DNA of 64,000 nt, taken from Ophioderma brevispina. Its lineage: Eukaryota; Echinodermata; Ophiuroidea; Amphilepidida; Ophiodermatidae. Under the pieces are notes generated by a model. The model was not told the origin of the DNA. It saw only the letters and a list, made by a program, of their open reading frames with translations, and searched no databases. Positions within the stretch are counted from its first letter, which is position 1. Each line of letters starts with the position of its first letter. The stretch spans positions 62,001 through 126,000 of the forward strand of contig JAMKCH010088182.1 in assembly GCA_023653785.1 (NCBI GenBank). The letters are read 5' to 3'. The translations under genes were made by a program, and so were the position numbers. This document shows, piece by piece, positions 33,558-45,050 of this stretch.

Positions 33558-36545
33558 ATAGTGACTGGGATAGAGGCAGAAAGAGACGTAAACAGAGAAA
33601 AAGCGGCAGAATACAGAAAGAGAGTGAGGTGGCCCATTTTAGACAGAATATTGTTGAAATAGTGTAGTACCGTTACTCTATATCCTTCACAATAATTCTT
33701 CTTGTTAAACCTTTGTATCAAGCATAATGATTGGAACAAATGAAGCTCTTGAGAATAACAGTAAATAAATAGCGACATCACGATTATTATTATTTTTGTC
33801 TTGCACTCATTAAGAACTAGGTCACACAGGATGTATAGCTTATCACAATTTAAGTTTATTTTGAGAGTATTAAAATTCTTGAGATATATGGATCTTTGCC
33901 TGACTGGAAGTTAGCTTGAGGACAAAATGTTTATACTAAACCGGCAGTTTTTACGTTTACCAAGAGATGATTTATCGCTCGAGAATAGTCGTTCATAAAC
34001 ATTTTTTACAGACTTGTTTGCTTGTTTTTAAATTTAAATTTTCCGCTCCTTTTTTTTTTGGGGGGGGGGGGTATTATTTTTATTGTTTTTTTTAAAAAAA
34101 AGTTGTTATTGTTTTTTGGGTTTTTTTTAACTTTGTTTTGTTTTGGCTTGTTGTTTTTGTTATGTTCTTTGGTGTGTTATATCGCGGTCAACAGCTCGAA
34201 TACGGGGGGGGAAAGAGATTCTTAAGATTATTTTTGGTTATCAAGATAAGCCACAATGTGTATTCTAGGAATTCCATAAATAAGGATTCAGTTCGATGGA
34301 TCAACCTAAGCTGTATTGTCACGACTGGATTTATCTGCAGTAGACAAATATCTTTAGGATAGTTTACTGCTGACTTTAAATTCTTGCAAATATTCTGGAA
34401 GATAGGAGATGAATAGTTGCGCGGGGTAAATGTCATTTACTTTCGGTATTAATAACATTGCGGCAAGTATGATAGAGGGGAAACGGTGAAATTTTAAAGG
34501 CAATTTAAAGGATAGGACGTGTGATAAAACTTTATTATAATTTGTCAAAACCAATCGATCCTATATATTAACGGCGCATGGATTGCATATTAGCTGCAAA
34601 GCTCCTGGTCCAACCCTTAAGAGATGGAGGCGGGAGTGGGAAATTGAGTTAAAAGGCACAAATCTCCAGCATCACTCACGACCCGGCACTGTCAACGAGG
34701 GACAAAAATGAATTCAAAGGGATAGAATAGATAAAAATCTTCATCGCGGTTTCAACCTATTTAAAGTTACAAGAAAAGGGTAAGTTCTTTAACTAGAAAC
34801 GGGTAAACAAATTACACCCATGCCATGTCCGAGGTCTATACTGGTTTAATCAAAGGTCACCTGATTTTAAAAAAGGGCGATTTGTAATAAGGTAAACGCT
34901 GAAAATTACAGCACTGGAAATATTGTTACCACTCGAACCGGTAGTAATCCAAATCCATCGTGTACGACAAGTATTGACTTGTGTTGCTGAAATAAAAATA
35001 CCTCAGATAAAGAAAAATCTTTTACATAAAATATGTTACTACCTTCTTGATAATGTGGTTTTCCTCATTATGACCATTATGTCCATCATCGTATGTATAA
35101 AACCCCCGGTTTTATGTTGTGCGCTACCCATACCAATAATTTGTTTTAATTAAAATGGATTGCATGTCATTGCTACCCCCTATTGATTCTTGGAGAAGTT
35201 TCTTTTCATTAGTGCATCGATTAAACACTCGATGTTGTAATTTCATAATCACATCCACCATAGTCCATAAAATGGCAGTTCAGAATTAAAATTGCCCTCG
35301 ACGACAGGGACAAAACACATTTAATTCAAACATGTTGATTGTGACAGGAAAGGGATCTGTAATACATTTGTAGCGAAAAGTGACGATAAGTCTTTCCCAT
35401 TTTGTCCATCCGCACTTTTCAATATGTGATGAAGGTATTCATTTTTTCATTTAGAATATTTAATATTTTTCTACTCATTTCTGACTTGAGCGATTTTCCA
35501 GATTTTTTTTGTTTGGTAATATGAGGTTATCAAGGAATAAATTTCTTTCAGTGATTCTCATTTCCAATTAATGACATGAATACTTATAGGTGTCATGGTA
35601 TAATGACCTTTGCAACGCAAGTATTAAATATTACTAAATTATCTAACAATATTTAAATGAGAAAGACGATACACGCATTCCTCCTAATTGTATTTTCTTT
35701 TCCTTGAATTCAGTACCTGCGATAAAGGGTATTTGAAATTACCCCATGTATGCGTGTGTTATTTTGGCTGGGTAATACCCTTTCCATTTCGACATTTCTC
35801 TGCGCCTGACCATTGGTAGAAATTCAATCAGATCACTACCCGTTGGTTTCAGGTGACATCGTGTTTTTTCAATACATGTTGACCTGTCGTATCTACTAGC
35901 GGCGTGTAGGGGCCTGTATGTGTGCCTAAACTTAATCACTAGAATTTAGGCTAGGTTTGTCTAGGTTTGTTTTTTGAAGAAAGTTGGTGTTAAATTACGC
36001 ATTCTGAGTCTGTTGATAACATACTACAGTTTGTATGAGTAACTTTTTAAATGTGTTTACATTTATGTTATTTGTGTATATATAAGAACCAAGCATCTGT
36101 TATTTTTCAACCTGTTCAAATAAACGAAACTTCTTCGTAGTTGTATCATCCCCGGAAGACTCGTCATTTTTATTTTACATATACTTGTTATGCCACCATG
36201 GTCTTGCAACATGCCCGAAGAAAAATACACAAAAGTATCCCTTTTCTTTGAACAATTTAAAATAAATTGTATACCTTTACCTTAGGCACTCTTAGCATTG
36301 TTCTTTGTAAAAGCACCATATGACTTCAAAAAGTCGACAAAGAGTACACAGTTAATAACTTTAAAATAATGTTTGTAAGTCGAATGATTATGAGGGTGTA
36401 ATCTGCGCGTGTTTGTCTTCATCTAGTGAAATGGTTGATAAAATTTCTCTTGTAAAGGAATGTCGAGAACAGTTTTCCCGATTTTTTAAATAAGTCATTT
36501 GTATTATCGACGGAACTAGGATAATGAGGAGCTTACACTCTAAAT
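33558..36545. other. Anonymous sequence
   Basis: About 3 kb with no gene recognised. T/G low complexity at 34,020-34,185 includes a T-run followed by a G-run and gives artefactual Phe/Leu-rich frames. Confidence 0.45.
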
Positions 36546-36549
36546 ACAG

Positions 36550-36945
36550 GAATTAAAAAAAAATCGATTTTTAGATTAAAATTAAATCTTATAGATGTAA
36601 AATTAACAATCTTATGATGTAAAATAAATCTTTAGATTTAAAATAAATCTTATAAAAAAATCGATTTTTTGATTTAAAAGTAAATTCTTTGTTGAAAATT
36701 AAATCTTATAGATTTAAAATTAAATCTTAAGATTTAACATTAATGTTTAGATTAAAATTAAAGTTATAGATTTAAAATTATTAAATGTTATAGATTTAAA
36801 ATTAAATCTTATAGATTTAAAAATTAATGTTAGTAGATTTAAAATAAATCGTATAGATTTTAAAATTCAAATCTTAAATTAAAACTAAATCTTATAGATT
36901 AAATTTAATATATAGATTTATTTGTCAATCTTAAAATCGATGGTC
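36550..36945. repeat. AT-only ~21-bp palindromic minisatellite
   Basis: Roughly fifteen or more degenerate units built around TTAAATCT-TAT-AGATTTAA, so each unit is itself an inverted repeat with 8-bp arms and a 3-base loop. Units are joined by AAAAT. Unusually low in G+C. Confidence 0.85.
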
Positions 36946-39791
36946 CCTATCACAATCTTTTGGGATGTATTTTAAATCCTGTAATTCAGAGTGTAGACAT
37001 GCCCAAAGACGGGGAGTCAAGCTCGAGTATCCAGTTATTTGATTAATAATCAAAAATGTTACCTTTACCCCCCCCGACAACAGGACAATGAGTTGTGAAT
37101 TTAAATCCTACTATTTTTATTTATATGCCAAATATGTGTTCCTGTGATTGCGTGTAAACTTTGAGGTTTTTCCTGGTGAGCATCACTGATAATACAGTAT
37201 AAATGGGAACTTTTAGTTCCCCCCAATCTGGTTCTCGACATTGCCTTTACAAAAGAAGCTGTATCAGAAACTATATTCAATAATTTTGTCTTGATAATAA
37301 CCCCAAAGGAAGAAAAGTATGTACATTTCAATTTCATTAAACTTAATTCTAATATATTTGTGAAAGTATCACAGTGTCTATTTGCATTAGCCGTTTTTGT
37401 AATAAACTATACAGTACATAACTGAATAATCGAATCGATATCGATTTTATATAGTGGAAGCGACACAACCAAATTTTGGGTTTACAGGCAACGGGAAGGG
37501 AGCCGAGAAAAAGTTGTCAGTTCATGTCCACATTTGGGGAAATCCGCACCATCCCAGCAAAATCAATCCCGTCTCAGGATGCCACTATGCCCTTCTGTTG
37601 TTTCGTACACGGTTACGGAAAACAAAAAGAAGGGGGTACACGTCTATGTTCGCATTCCTCTTGATGGATTTTATCAATGGCTCAACAACAATGAAAGCAT
37701 TACATTCTCACTGACCCTAATTCCAAGCTCAATATACAATGTACTATTCGGGACATTGTTGTTATAACTACTATGGAATACAAATATGTGAAAAATAGTT
37801 AAATTTCGCTTTTGAATTCAGTCCCAATAAAATAACCTTACATGTTGCTAAACTGCAACAAAGTGCCATGGAACAGATTCACCAGTTGATAACATGGATC
37901 ATATAGGAGGTATTCTGCATTCTTATACAGAAACAAACAACTCATGCAGCTCATATTACTTGTTACGTAACTGCCGTTTCTTCTGTCTTGCATTGTGTAT
38001 TTTGGTTTGTTAAGAAACGGGGTCTGACTGGCAACAGACTTGCTCGGGAAATTTCTCGATGGGCGGTTTTAGGCGGTTTTAGGCCACTTCAGCCATCAAA
38101 ATGGGTCGTAGAGGCAAATAAATGGACGCCACGCGGTGGGAGGTGTTCCTTCTTTCAATCGGGCTGATCAAATTTCCAGTCTGACCCTTCAAAGAAGTGG
38201 CATTGGAAGAAAGCCATATGTCATTTGCGTTGCAATACCGATACGAGAAGCTATGAATAGGTTAATTTTGATAAATGTTCTTTGTGGATTTTTTTGTCAG
38301 CGATTCGAATGGGAAAAGGATGTCGTATAGCTTTACAGGCTATACATTTTAAAAAATCTAAACAAATGTCGAAAGGTTCCCGTTTACAGTGGATGGAGTT
38401 TTCTACAAACCCCAAAATGGGCGCACAATTAACCGACACTACTGCGGTTTCTTAACCAATGTTTTTAAACGTAACAACTTACACTTTTTCTCAATTTACA
38501 TTTTGTTTTGTTTTATTAGTCCCACTAATATTATTCATTAAATAATTGGGTAATACACCGGAGTAATACGTGACTAAAGAAGAAAATAGAGGTCTGTCAA
38601 CCTCAATTTATCACTCCCCTTCCCCTATCGCCTGTATTGAAGCTTTTTCGTTACTGTAAGGACGAACTGCTGCGCTGGATATTTATGTATTTGGGCTACT
38701 TTTAAAAATAACTTTTATAAAGAAGCAAAGGCATTAAGTCACACCATTGCAGTCGTATATGGCGTACATATTCCTATTTTTACTGCCCGATGTACGACAA
38801 AAGTAGCCAAATAGCTTCGAAGGATGGAGGGGGAAAACGTTTGAATTCAATTTTTCTTCAATGCCCTCTGCGCCAATATTTGTCTAGTGACGTTACTTGC
38901 TGTTTCAAGAACCTTTATTTCAAATCCCCTAAATAATAATCTCAAAGGCTTATGAAGGTAATTTTAATTCATTGCGTGAAGTATCTCTTTAGCTAGATGA
39001 ACTACAACATTTACTTGACAAAGTTAAGTAGGGAACAAAATTCAATAAGACAAATGCTTTGCACGTATCTTCAAAACGAAACAAATTTATCAATATCGTA
39101 ACAACTTAACCTACAGAGTAAAGCTGACGTATCTTACGGCACGAATTTCTAAAATTTGAGTTGACCTAGGGGACTTAAAAGTATCTCTTCCTTTGAGGCG
39201 CACGTAGCGCAAGAAACGTTTGTGGTATAGACAGGAAGAAAATCACAACCTTATTAATGAAAAGACATCGGGGTGCTCTCGCTTACAGTCATGATTCAAC
39301 AGAATGAGGCTAATAGTCACCTTGGCAGTCACAGGTAACAAACATTATATAGGGACCGAAGGATTCATGAATCATTAAGCAACTGATTTCTATTAATCAA
39401 AATGATTAATATGCAGTTTGGTAGGCATTCCATTCTTAAAGAAAAATTGCTGAAATGGCCACGGTATTAAATGATTACCTTTATGCTCAAAACATTAAAG
39501 ACAAGACTGTTAAGCTACAAAAGAAGATGAGAACACAAATTACGCAGTCCGTGTTAAAGGTGACCCCACACACATTGTTTTCTTCATATGCAAATTAGCT
39601 CATTAGGATTAATTAACAAAAATCTGAGCGCAATACTACACAGCACCAGAAGTAACCAGTTTTTATTGATATACAAATGATGCATTAATATTCATTAACA
39701 TGTAGATATCCTGCTGCAAAACTATAGAGAACCAGACGAAGTCATAATGGTCTACTTTACCAAGTTTAAATTACATGGGTAGTTGCGTTTA
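36946..39791. other. Anonymous sequence
   Basis: No gene recognised. Overlapping 62-86-codon frames at 37,450-37,770 lie in a slightly GC-richer patch but match nothing I know. A tandem GGCGGTTTTA pair occurs at 38,062-38,082. Confidence 0.4.
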
Positions 39792-39937
39792 GGTGGGTTC
39801 ATACTTCATCGGCAGACGTCGGCCGACGCTAGAGTTTCGAACATGCTTTGCGCGCCGAATGCATGAACATACGCGTTGCGTAAAAATTGGTCCGAAAGCT
39901 AGCGTCTTCAGACGTCGCCGATGAGTATGAACCCACC
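39792..39937. mobile_element. 146-bp MITE with ~40-bp inverted ends
   Basis: GGTGGGTTCATACT...ATCGGC...GACGTC at the left is mirrored at the right by GACGTCGCCGATGAGTATGA followed by ACCCACC. The interior keeps weaker symmetry (TTTCGAACATG / CCGAAAG), so the whole element can fold on itself. GC-rich compared with its flanks. Confidence 0.88.
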
Positions 39938-40302
39938 TTTTGTCGGTACAGGGATTAATGAACCAACGGAAACAAAAAAGGAAAAAAAAAAAAAAATAAA
40001 AAACAGACATATAAACCACATAAAAGATACATCCGTCGCAATAACAAAACCCACCCACTATATCGGCCAAGCATGAAATTCGCCTTAAGAAATCCTTCCT
40101 GGAAACACTGTTCATCATAGGAAGCAGTGTCTGGAACACCGAATGATCTACCCACGCTAAATAAGATATAACACACAAACATTATTTCAATCAAGGAATA
40201 CATTTTCCTTCTTATTTGTATTTCATATCTATAACTAGATTTTGATTGTTTAGAAACGAGTAATACTGATGTGTACCTCTAATGAATCATGAAAAACTAA
40301 CT
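39938..40302. other. Anonymous sequence
   Basis: Contains an A-run at 39,979-39,997. The 129-codon and 82-codon minus-strand frames that cross it include the MITE and the run and are not credible genes. Confidence 0.4.
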
Positions 40303-41060
40303 CTCCCGAGTGAAACGCTTGCAAACCACTCTTAAAAAGAGCGAAATCATCCAAAAGAGTGGTTTTCCCCTCGATTGAGGATTCTTAAAGAGCCTGTGAA
40401 AATGTAAGCATTTTCATTGGTTGATGCCCGGTTTTAATTCGTTAATTGAACCCAGATAGTACGCGCTTCGTATTGAAGTTATTTTTAGGTTGAAGCTCTC
40501 GCGTCATACTGCGTTTTGCAACTTTCGCGCGCGTCTGCCAACGTTGCGTCTCGTTGCGTATGATCGTTGCGTGCAGCGGGTTGTTCGATTGTTGTCACTT
40601 GGGTTGTGGCAGTCCTTTCTTGTGTGTATTAAGCCTAAAGCTCGCGCAAATTGGGTTAAAGATACCTTAAATGTAATCCGTTAAGAATGAGAATAAAGGT
40701 AGGATTGGGACCGGTTACTCCGCTTAACCTGTTTAACTACGACGACGAATGGAACCCGCCGACACCATTCTTTTTGCGTGGAAGAACTCGCCTCCGGTCT
40801 CGTTCGTTCCACTTAAAATAATGGTTATCGCCTTGGGTTTCAATTCGTCGTAAGAGAGTACCGGTTCCAAAATCAGACCTTTATTCTCTAAGTTAAACGA
40901 AGCATGAACCTCATTTATGATGAGTTACAACTAAGACACGGATTGAGGATTTTCAAACTCTTTGTGAGTGGAAATTCGCTCCTTTTAATCCCAACCACGC
41001 ATTTGGAGTGCTCAACAGCGTTTCACTCTTTTTGGGGGGGTGAAATTTTCACTCGTTTAC
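40303..41060. mobile_element. Composite fold-back element (~750 bp)
   Basis: The outer ends carry GAGTGAAACGCTTGC (40,311) and its reverse complement counterpart CAGCGTTTCACTC (41,019-41,031). An inner hairpin, 40,689-40,888, has GAGAATAAAGGT...ACCGGTTACTC facing GAGTACCGGTTCC...ACCTTTATTCTC. GATTGAGGATT occurs in direct orientation near both ends. The element is CpG-richer than its flanks. No coding signal. Confidence 0.6.
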
Positions 41061-43235
41061 ATTGACAGAGTTTTATTTATTTATTTATTTATTTTGCACA
41101 TGCACAGCCAATTTATATTTTAAAAAGAATCTGTTAGCAGGGGACTGTATAGTGTAAGAGTGTGCGCGTCCGGATAAAATTGTGATTTTTTTGCAGAAAA
41201 AAAAAGAAAGAAACACATCTTTGGGCATTGATAATCCAAAAAGTGATGGAAGCACTTGCCACCGCCCTTAATGGACCCCCAGCTTTGGTTCCAAGGTTAT
41301 ACAGAGGTCAAATTGTTAAATGTTCCGAAAGGGTTTAAAAGCACAACACGATGTTTGTCTGGTTACAGGATTCCAAAAAGGTACAGTTTACACTATCTAG
41401 TGGCTACGGGATTTACGTGGTAAAAACTGTAACAAGGGTGACAAGGCGCCCATTTTCGTGGGTACATGGGTCAAATTTACAAAGTTGCTTTGAATCATGT
41501 AATATGTGTGCAATTGTTTCCCTAGCTTGAAGGATTGAAACGGAATAGTTTTGCTTTTTTTGTATGCTTTTTTCACGTTATCCAACAAAATGGTCACAGG
41601 TTATAGTAGATTCAACCAATCATGGCACCTCTAGGTACTTTTCCGAGGATGGGCATTGAATGAGGGCTATTGTGCAGTGGTCGGAAATTAAAATCGGGAT
41701 TAAAATTCCAAGCTAAATCTATTGAACATGTTTAGCCCGATGCTGCGAGAAATCAATTTTTAGGCTTAATGAAAGCTCAGGTCAGCGTAAGCGATTTGTA
41801 GCTACAAAAACACTGCTCTCAAAATTCTGTCTAATATTATTTGCTTCATGGTATTCAATGTAACAGGTGATTTGAATTCCTGGATAAGAAGGAACCTCAA
41901 AAGTCCACATGAAAAGCCAGATTAATCTCAACATCGTTCATGAAACATGTGAATCGGGCCTCATGTCTTCTTTTTCTGGCCCCTATCCCACCTAATCGGA
42001 CTCTGTCCAAAACCTTTCCTCTTGTGACCGATGGGTTGAATCTACCTACACAGGTTGATTCCAAAATATTTCCACTCGTTTTGGTTGAATTTTTCTAAAG
42101 CTTGAAAACCTACCAAAGATACGGATACTCCATATATAAAACTATATTATTTCACCTTCTAGAAATTTTGAATTTTGATTTTTGACTTTGGCATTGCGAA
42201 GTATGCTTAACTTAAAGATAAGGTCCCCGTTTTCACTCTGTCCACGGAACGGAATCACTCTTGTGGAATATGGCTAAGACTTTGGATGAGTCTACACAAT
42301 TACATCATGACATTCTTTGCTTGCTTGATACCTTGTGTGTAAACCTTCAGCAGAAAAATGTTAAACTATTTCATTAATCTGAAATAATAACAAAATTATG
42401 GAATCTTACAAACCAATTTTGGAGATTACGTCAATCAATTTTGAAATTGATCACGTATCTTTTTCGCGAAACTGAATGCAAAGATGTATGCAACCCTGTG
42501 CAATACAGCTGGCGTGACCCCATTTCGCACTGACTCCTTCATACCTGATGGTGGGGTGGGGGGCTCTTTTGGGGAATCAATATTTAACCTTCCACATCAA
42601 CATCCATCTGTCTTTCCTTTTACATCCTCATTCCTTTCGTGTCCTTCCTTCTCTTTTCCCTACTCCTTTTTGCTTGTCCCCTTTTCTCACTTTCATGCTT
42701 TGCCGCTCTTCAGCTTATTCCTAGTCGGCCGTGGGGAAGGGGACAATGCGTCCCTTCCCCGGCCCCTGTTACGCTACTGTCATTGACTATTGTTAAGAAA
42801 AATTTTCAACAGCAGTTGGTACGGATTTGGTAATTGTTACTTTAGAACAAAATACAAAACTAAAATGCTAAAAGTAACATAAAATAACAGTGACTCAATG
42901 GCTTTGCTGCTGTGCAAGTGAAGAATTGTACAACCGGGTCCGAATATGGTTTTTGGCGGCTTCCTTTAAGTTTACCATATCGTGCAATATCCAAAAGGTA
43001 AATGTTAGTTTTTTTTTTTTACGCAATGATATGGATATAATGAAGCTATTTTTTCATTATAAAAACAATTTCCTACTTGTTTAAATATTTTTAAAGATTT
43101 TTTCTGAATCGAGTGTAAATCTTTTGACGTCACCCTGTAGTAAAGAATCCAATAGTTGCCACTATCTGATTGACTTTATTCGCCATTTTTGGTTGATAAC
43201 CAACACGTACTTTAGTCAAAACTTTCCTATATTTC
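41061..43235. other. Anonymous sequence
   Basis: No gene recognised. A (TTTA)n run is at 41,076-41,094 and a pyrimidine-rich tract at 42,610-42,720. Confidence 0.45.
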
Positions 43236-43510
43236 ATTCTAGGAGCTACACCAACAATTTGAACCACGTTTTACAATTTGGGCCACTTTAAGTTTTTGAC
43301 CCCTGTACCAACTAACTCTTTTTGGGACTTTTTTCACCAATTTTACAGTTGTTTACCCCATGATTCCAAACTATAAGCCATGGTTAGTACAATTATACCT
43401 TTTTGGAATCCTTTTAACCAGTCAACATCATGGTGTGGCTTATATCACAACAATCGGAACATTTTAAACTGTTACCCCTGTGGTAACCTTGAAGTCCAAG
43501 CTGGGGCCAT
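43236..43510 (+). repeat. Dispersed repeat family D, copy 1
   Basis: Shares ordered words with 60,160-60,480: GAGCT-CACCAA, TTTGACCCCTGTAC, a TTTTT-CACC/TGATT-AATTTT-ACAGTTGTTT stretch and GGTTAGTACAA. Divergent and non-coding. Confidence 0.6.
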
Positions 43511-44821
43511 AAAAAGGGTGTGGCAAGTGCTCCCAGTAATTTTTTTTTTGATTCATCATGCGAAAGTACTTGTTACCAAAATTTACATTGTATCCAGATT
43601 TGCACACTCCCATACATCTATGCACTACAGGCCCCCACTATGCGTTTTCCCTTTATCAAAAGTATTTGTCCAACAAATGCTGCAACTCGAACATCTTTTA
43701 CAATGCAACAATTTGGTATATATTGTGCAACAGTATGGTATGAAGCCCTATCCATCCACATGTAACTATGTCCATGTGTTAACTGATTTTTTTTTTTTAC
43801 CTGTAATTTCACGATTCTGTTCAATGATGTCCTATTAAAATGTTTGTTAATGGTTATAGTTAATCAGCAATAACACAAAAAAACCCACTTTCTCTTCCCT
43901 TTCTTCTCCCTCCCTTCTTTTCTCTTGTTTACTTTTCTTTTTCCAGCACTCATATTCTATAATTCTATAGTACGCACAAATGCAGGATTTTATGGTCAAT
44001 TACCGAAGACACTGTAAACGGTCTGGGCGTAATTCCTAGAGCGTATTTTAGACCAACACTCTTGAAATCAATTGCTATTGTTAGCTATTGAAGTTATTAA
44101 ATATTCAACATGTGACAGCTGGTCCCGCAGGTATGCACGCCATTATTGATTACCAGTGTTGTCAGTGGATAGAGAATAAGCACCCAAACAGACACATGTT
44201 TATTGCTATTTATTTCAGCACCTTTCACAATTTAAACAAAAATATTTGAATTGATGTTGTATGAACTATGTTTTGGTTGATAATTATTAATCTCGCCTGA
44301 GGGAAACATATATAGAAACATTCATTTAGGATAATTAAAGTTAACAATAAACACACCATAAACCAGAATAAATTATTTTGAGGAAGGTGTGTCATTTTGA
44401 CACACCACACTCATGTCATTAACAAACCTCACAGTGTACAGTCCACGTAAGATTGGTCGAGACCAAGCATGTTGAGATGTTCGTAATATAAATTGTATTA
44501 ATAACACGACCGCTTCCCTGAAAAAAAATAATGTTCTTTTGAAGGTACACTTTGTGATCTTTTCTTTAGCTAAGGATCTCAGGAGGTACACTAATTTAGA
44601 CATGTTCACAAATGATAAATTCGAAAAACCCGGAGTGTATACAAATGGTTAGACGATAAATGGATCTTGATAAGTGTCGGCACTAGTATTACCTTTATGT
44701 CATCGTACTATTGCTTAACAAATTGTTGCTTATCATGCTTATATTATATATGTTTTCAATTATACTGTGTATCATTATGTTTATTTGTTTTTGGTTTCGT
44801 GAGGTGCTACTGGTATGGTTT
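43511..44821. other. Anonymous sequence
   Basis: The 152-codon plus frame 43,380-43,838 overlaps repeat D and two T-runs; no domain seen. Nothing else recognised. Confidence 0.45.
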
Positions 44822-45050
44822 TACACTCCAACAAATGTTGAATCAAAAAAGTCACAGCTCTTGAATGTTGAGTAAAATCTTAGTGAAGTTGAGTAAGCCT
44901 TACACACAGCTAGTATATTTTAACCCACCAATGACCTTAAGATTTATCAAACAATGAGTAAGGTTTGACTCAACTTTGACTAAGATTTTACCTCAAATCA
45001 AAGCTTGTCCTTTTTTACTCAACTGAGTAAAACACTTGTTTAACAGTGTA
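44822..45050. mobile_element. MITE-like fold-back (family A), independent copy
   Basis: Begins TTACACTCCAACAAATG and ends CACTTGTTTAACAGTGTA. The subterminal arms GTTGAGTAAAATCTTAGTG and TGACTAAGATTTTACCTCA are reverse complements, as are the inner CCTTAC/GTAAGG words. Length ~229 bp. It is related to the modules at 205-330 and 3,240-3,385, which lack these outer ends. Confidence 0.8.

Noticed and set aside
33260..33667. 135-codon frame ending in an Arg/Glu-rich tail
   Set aside because: The tail is the (GA)n microsatellite; the front has no recognisable domain or splice context.
39789..40203. 129-codon and 82-codon minus-strand frames
   Set aside because: They overlap the MITE at 39,792-39,937 and a long A-run; composition is artefactual.
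43380..43838. 152-codon plus-strand frame
   Set aside because: Starts inside dispersed repeat D and crosses T-runs; three overlapping frames; no domain.
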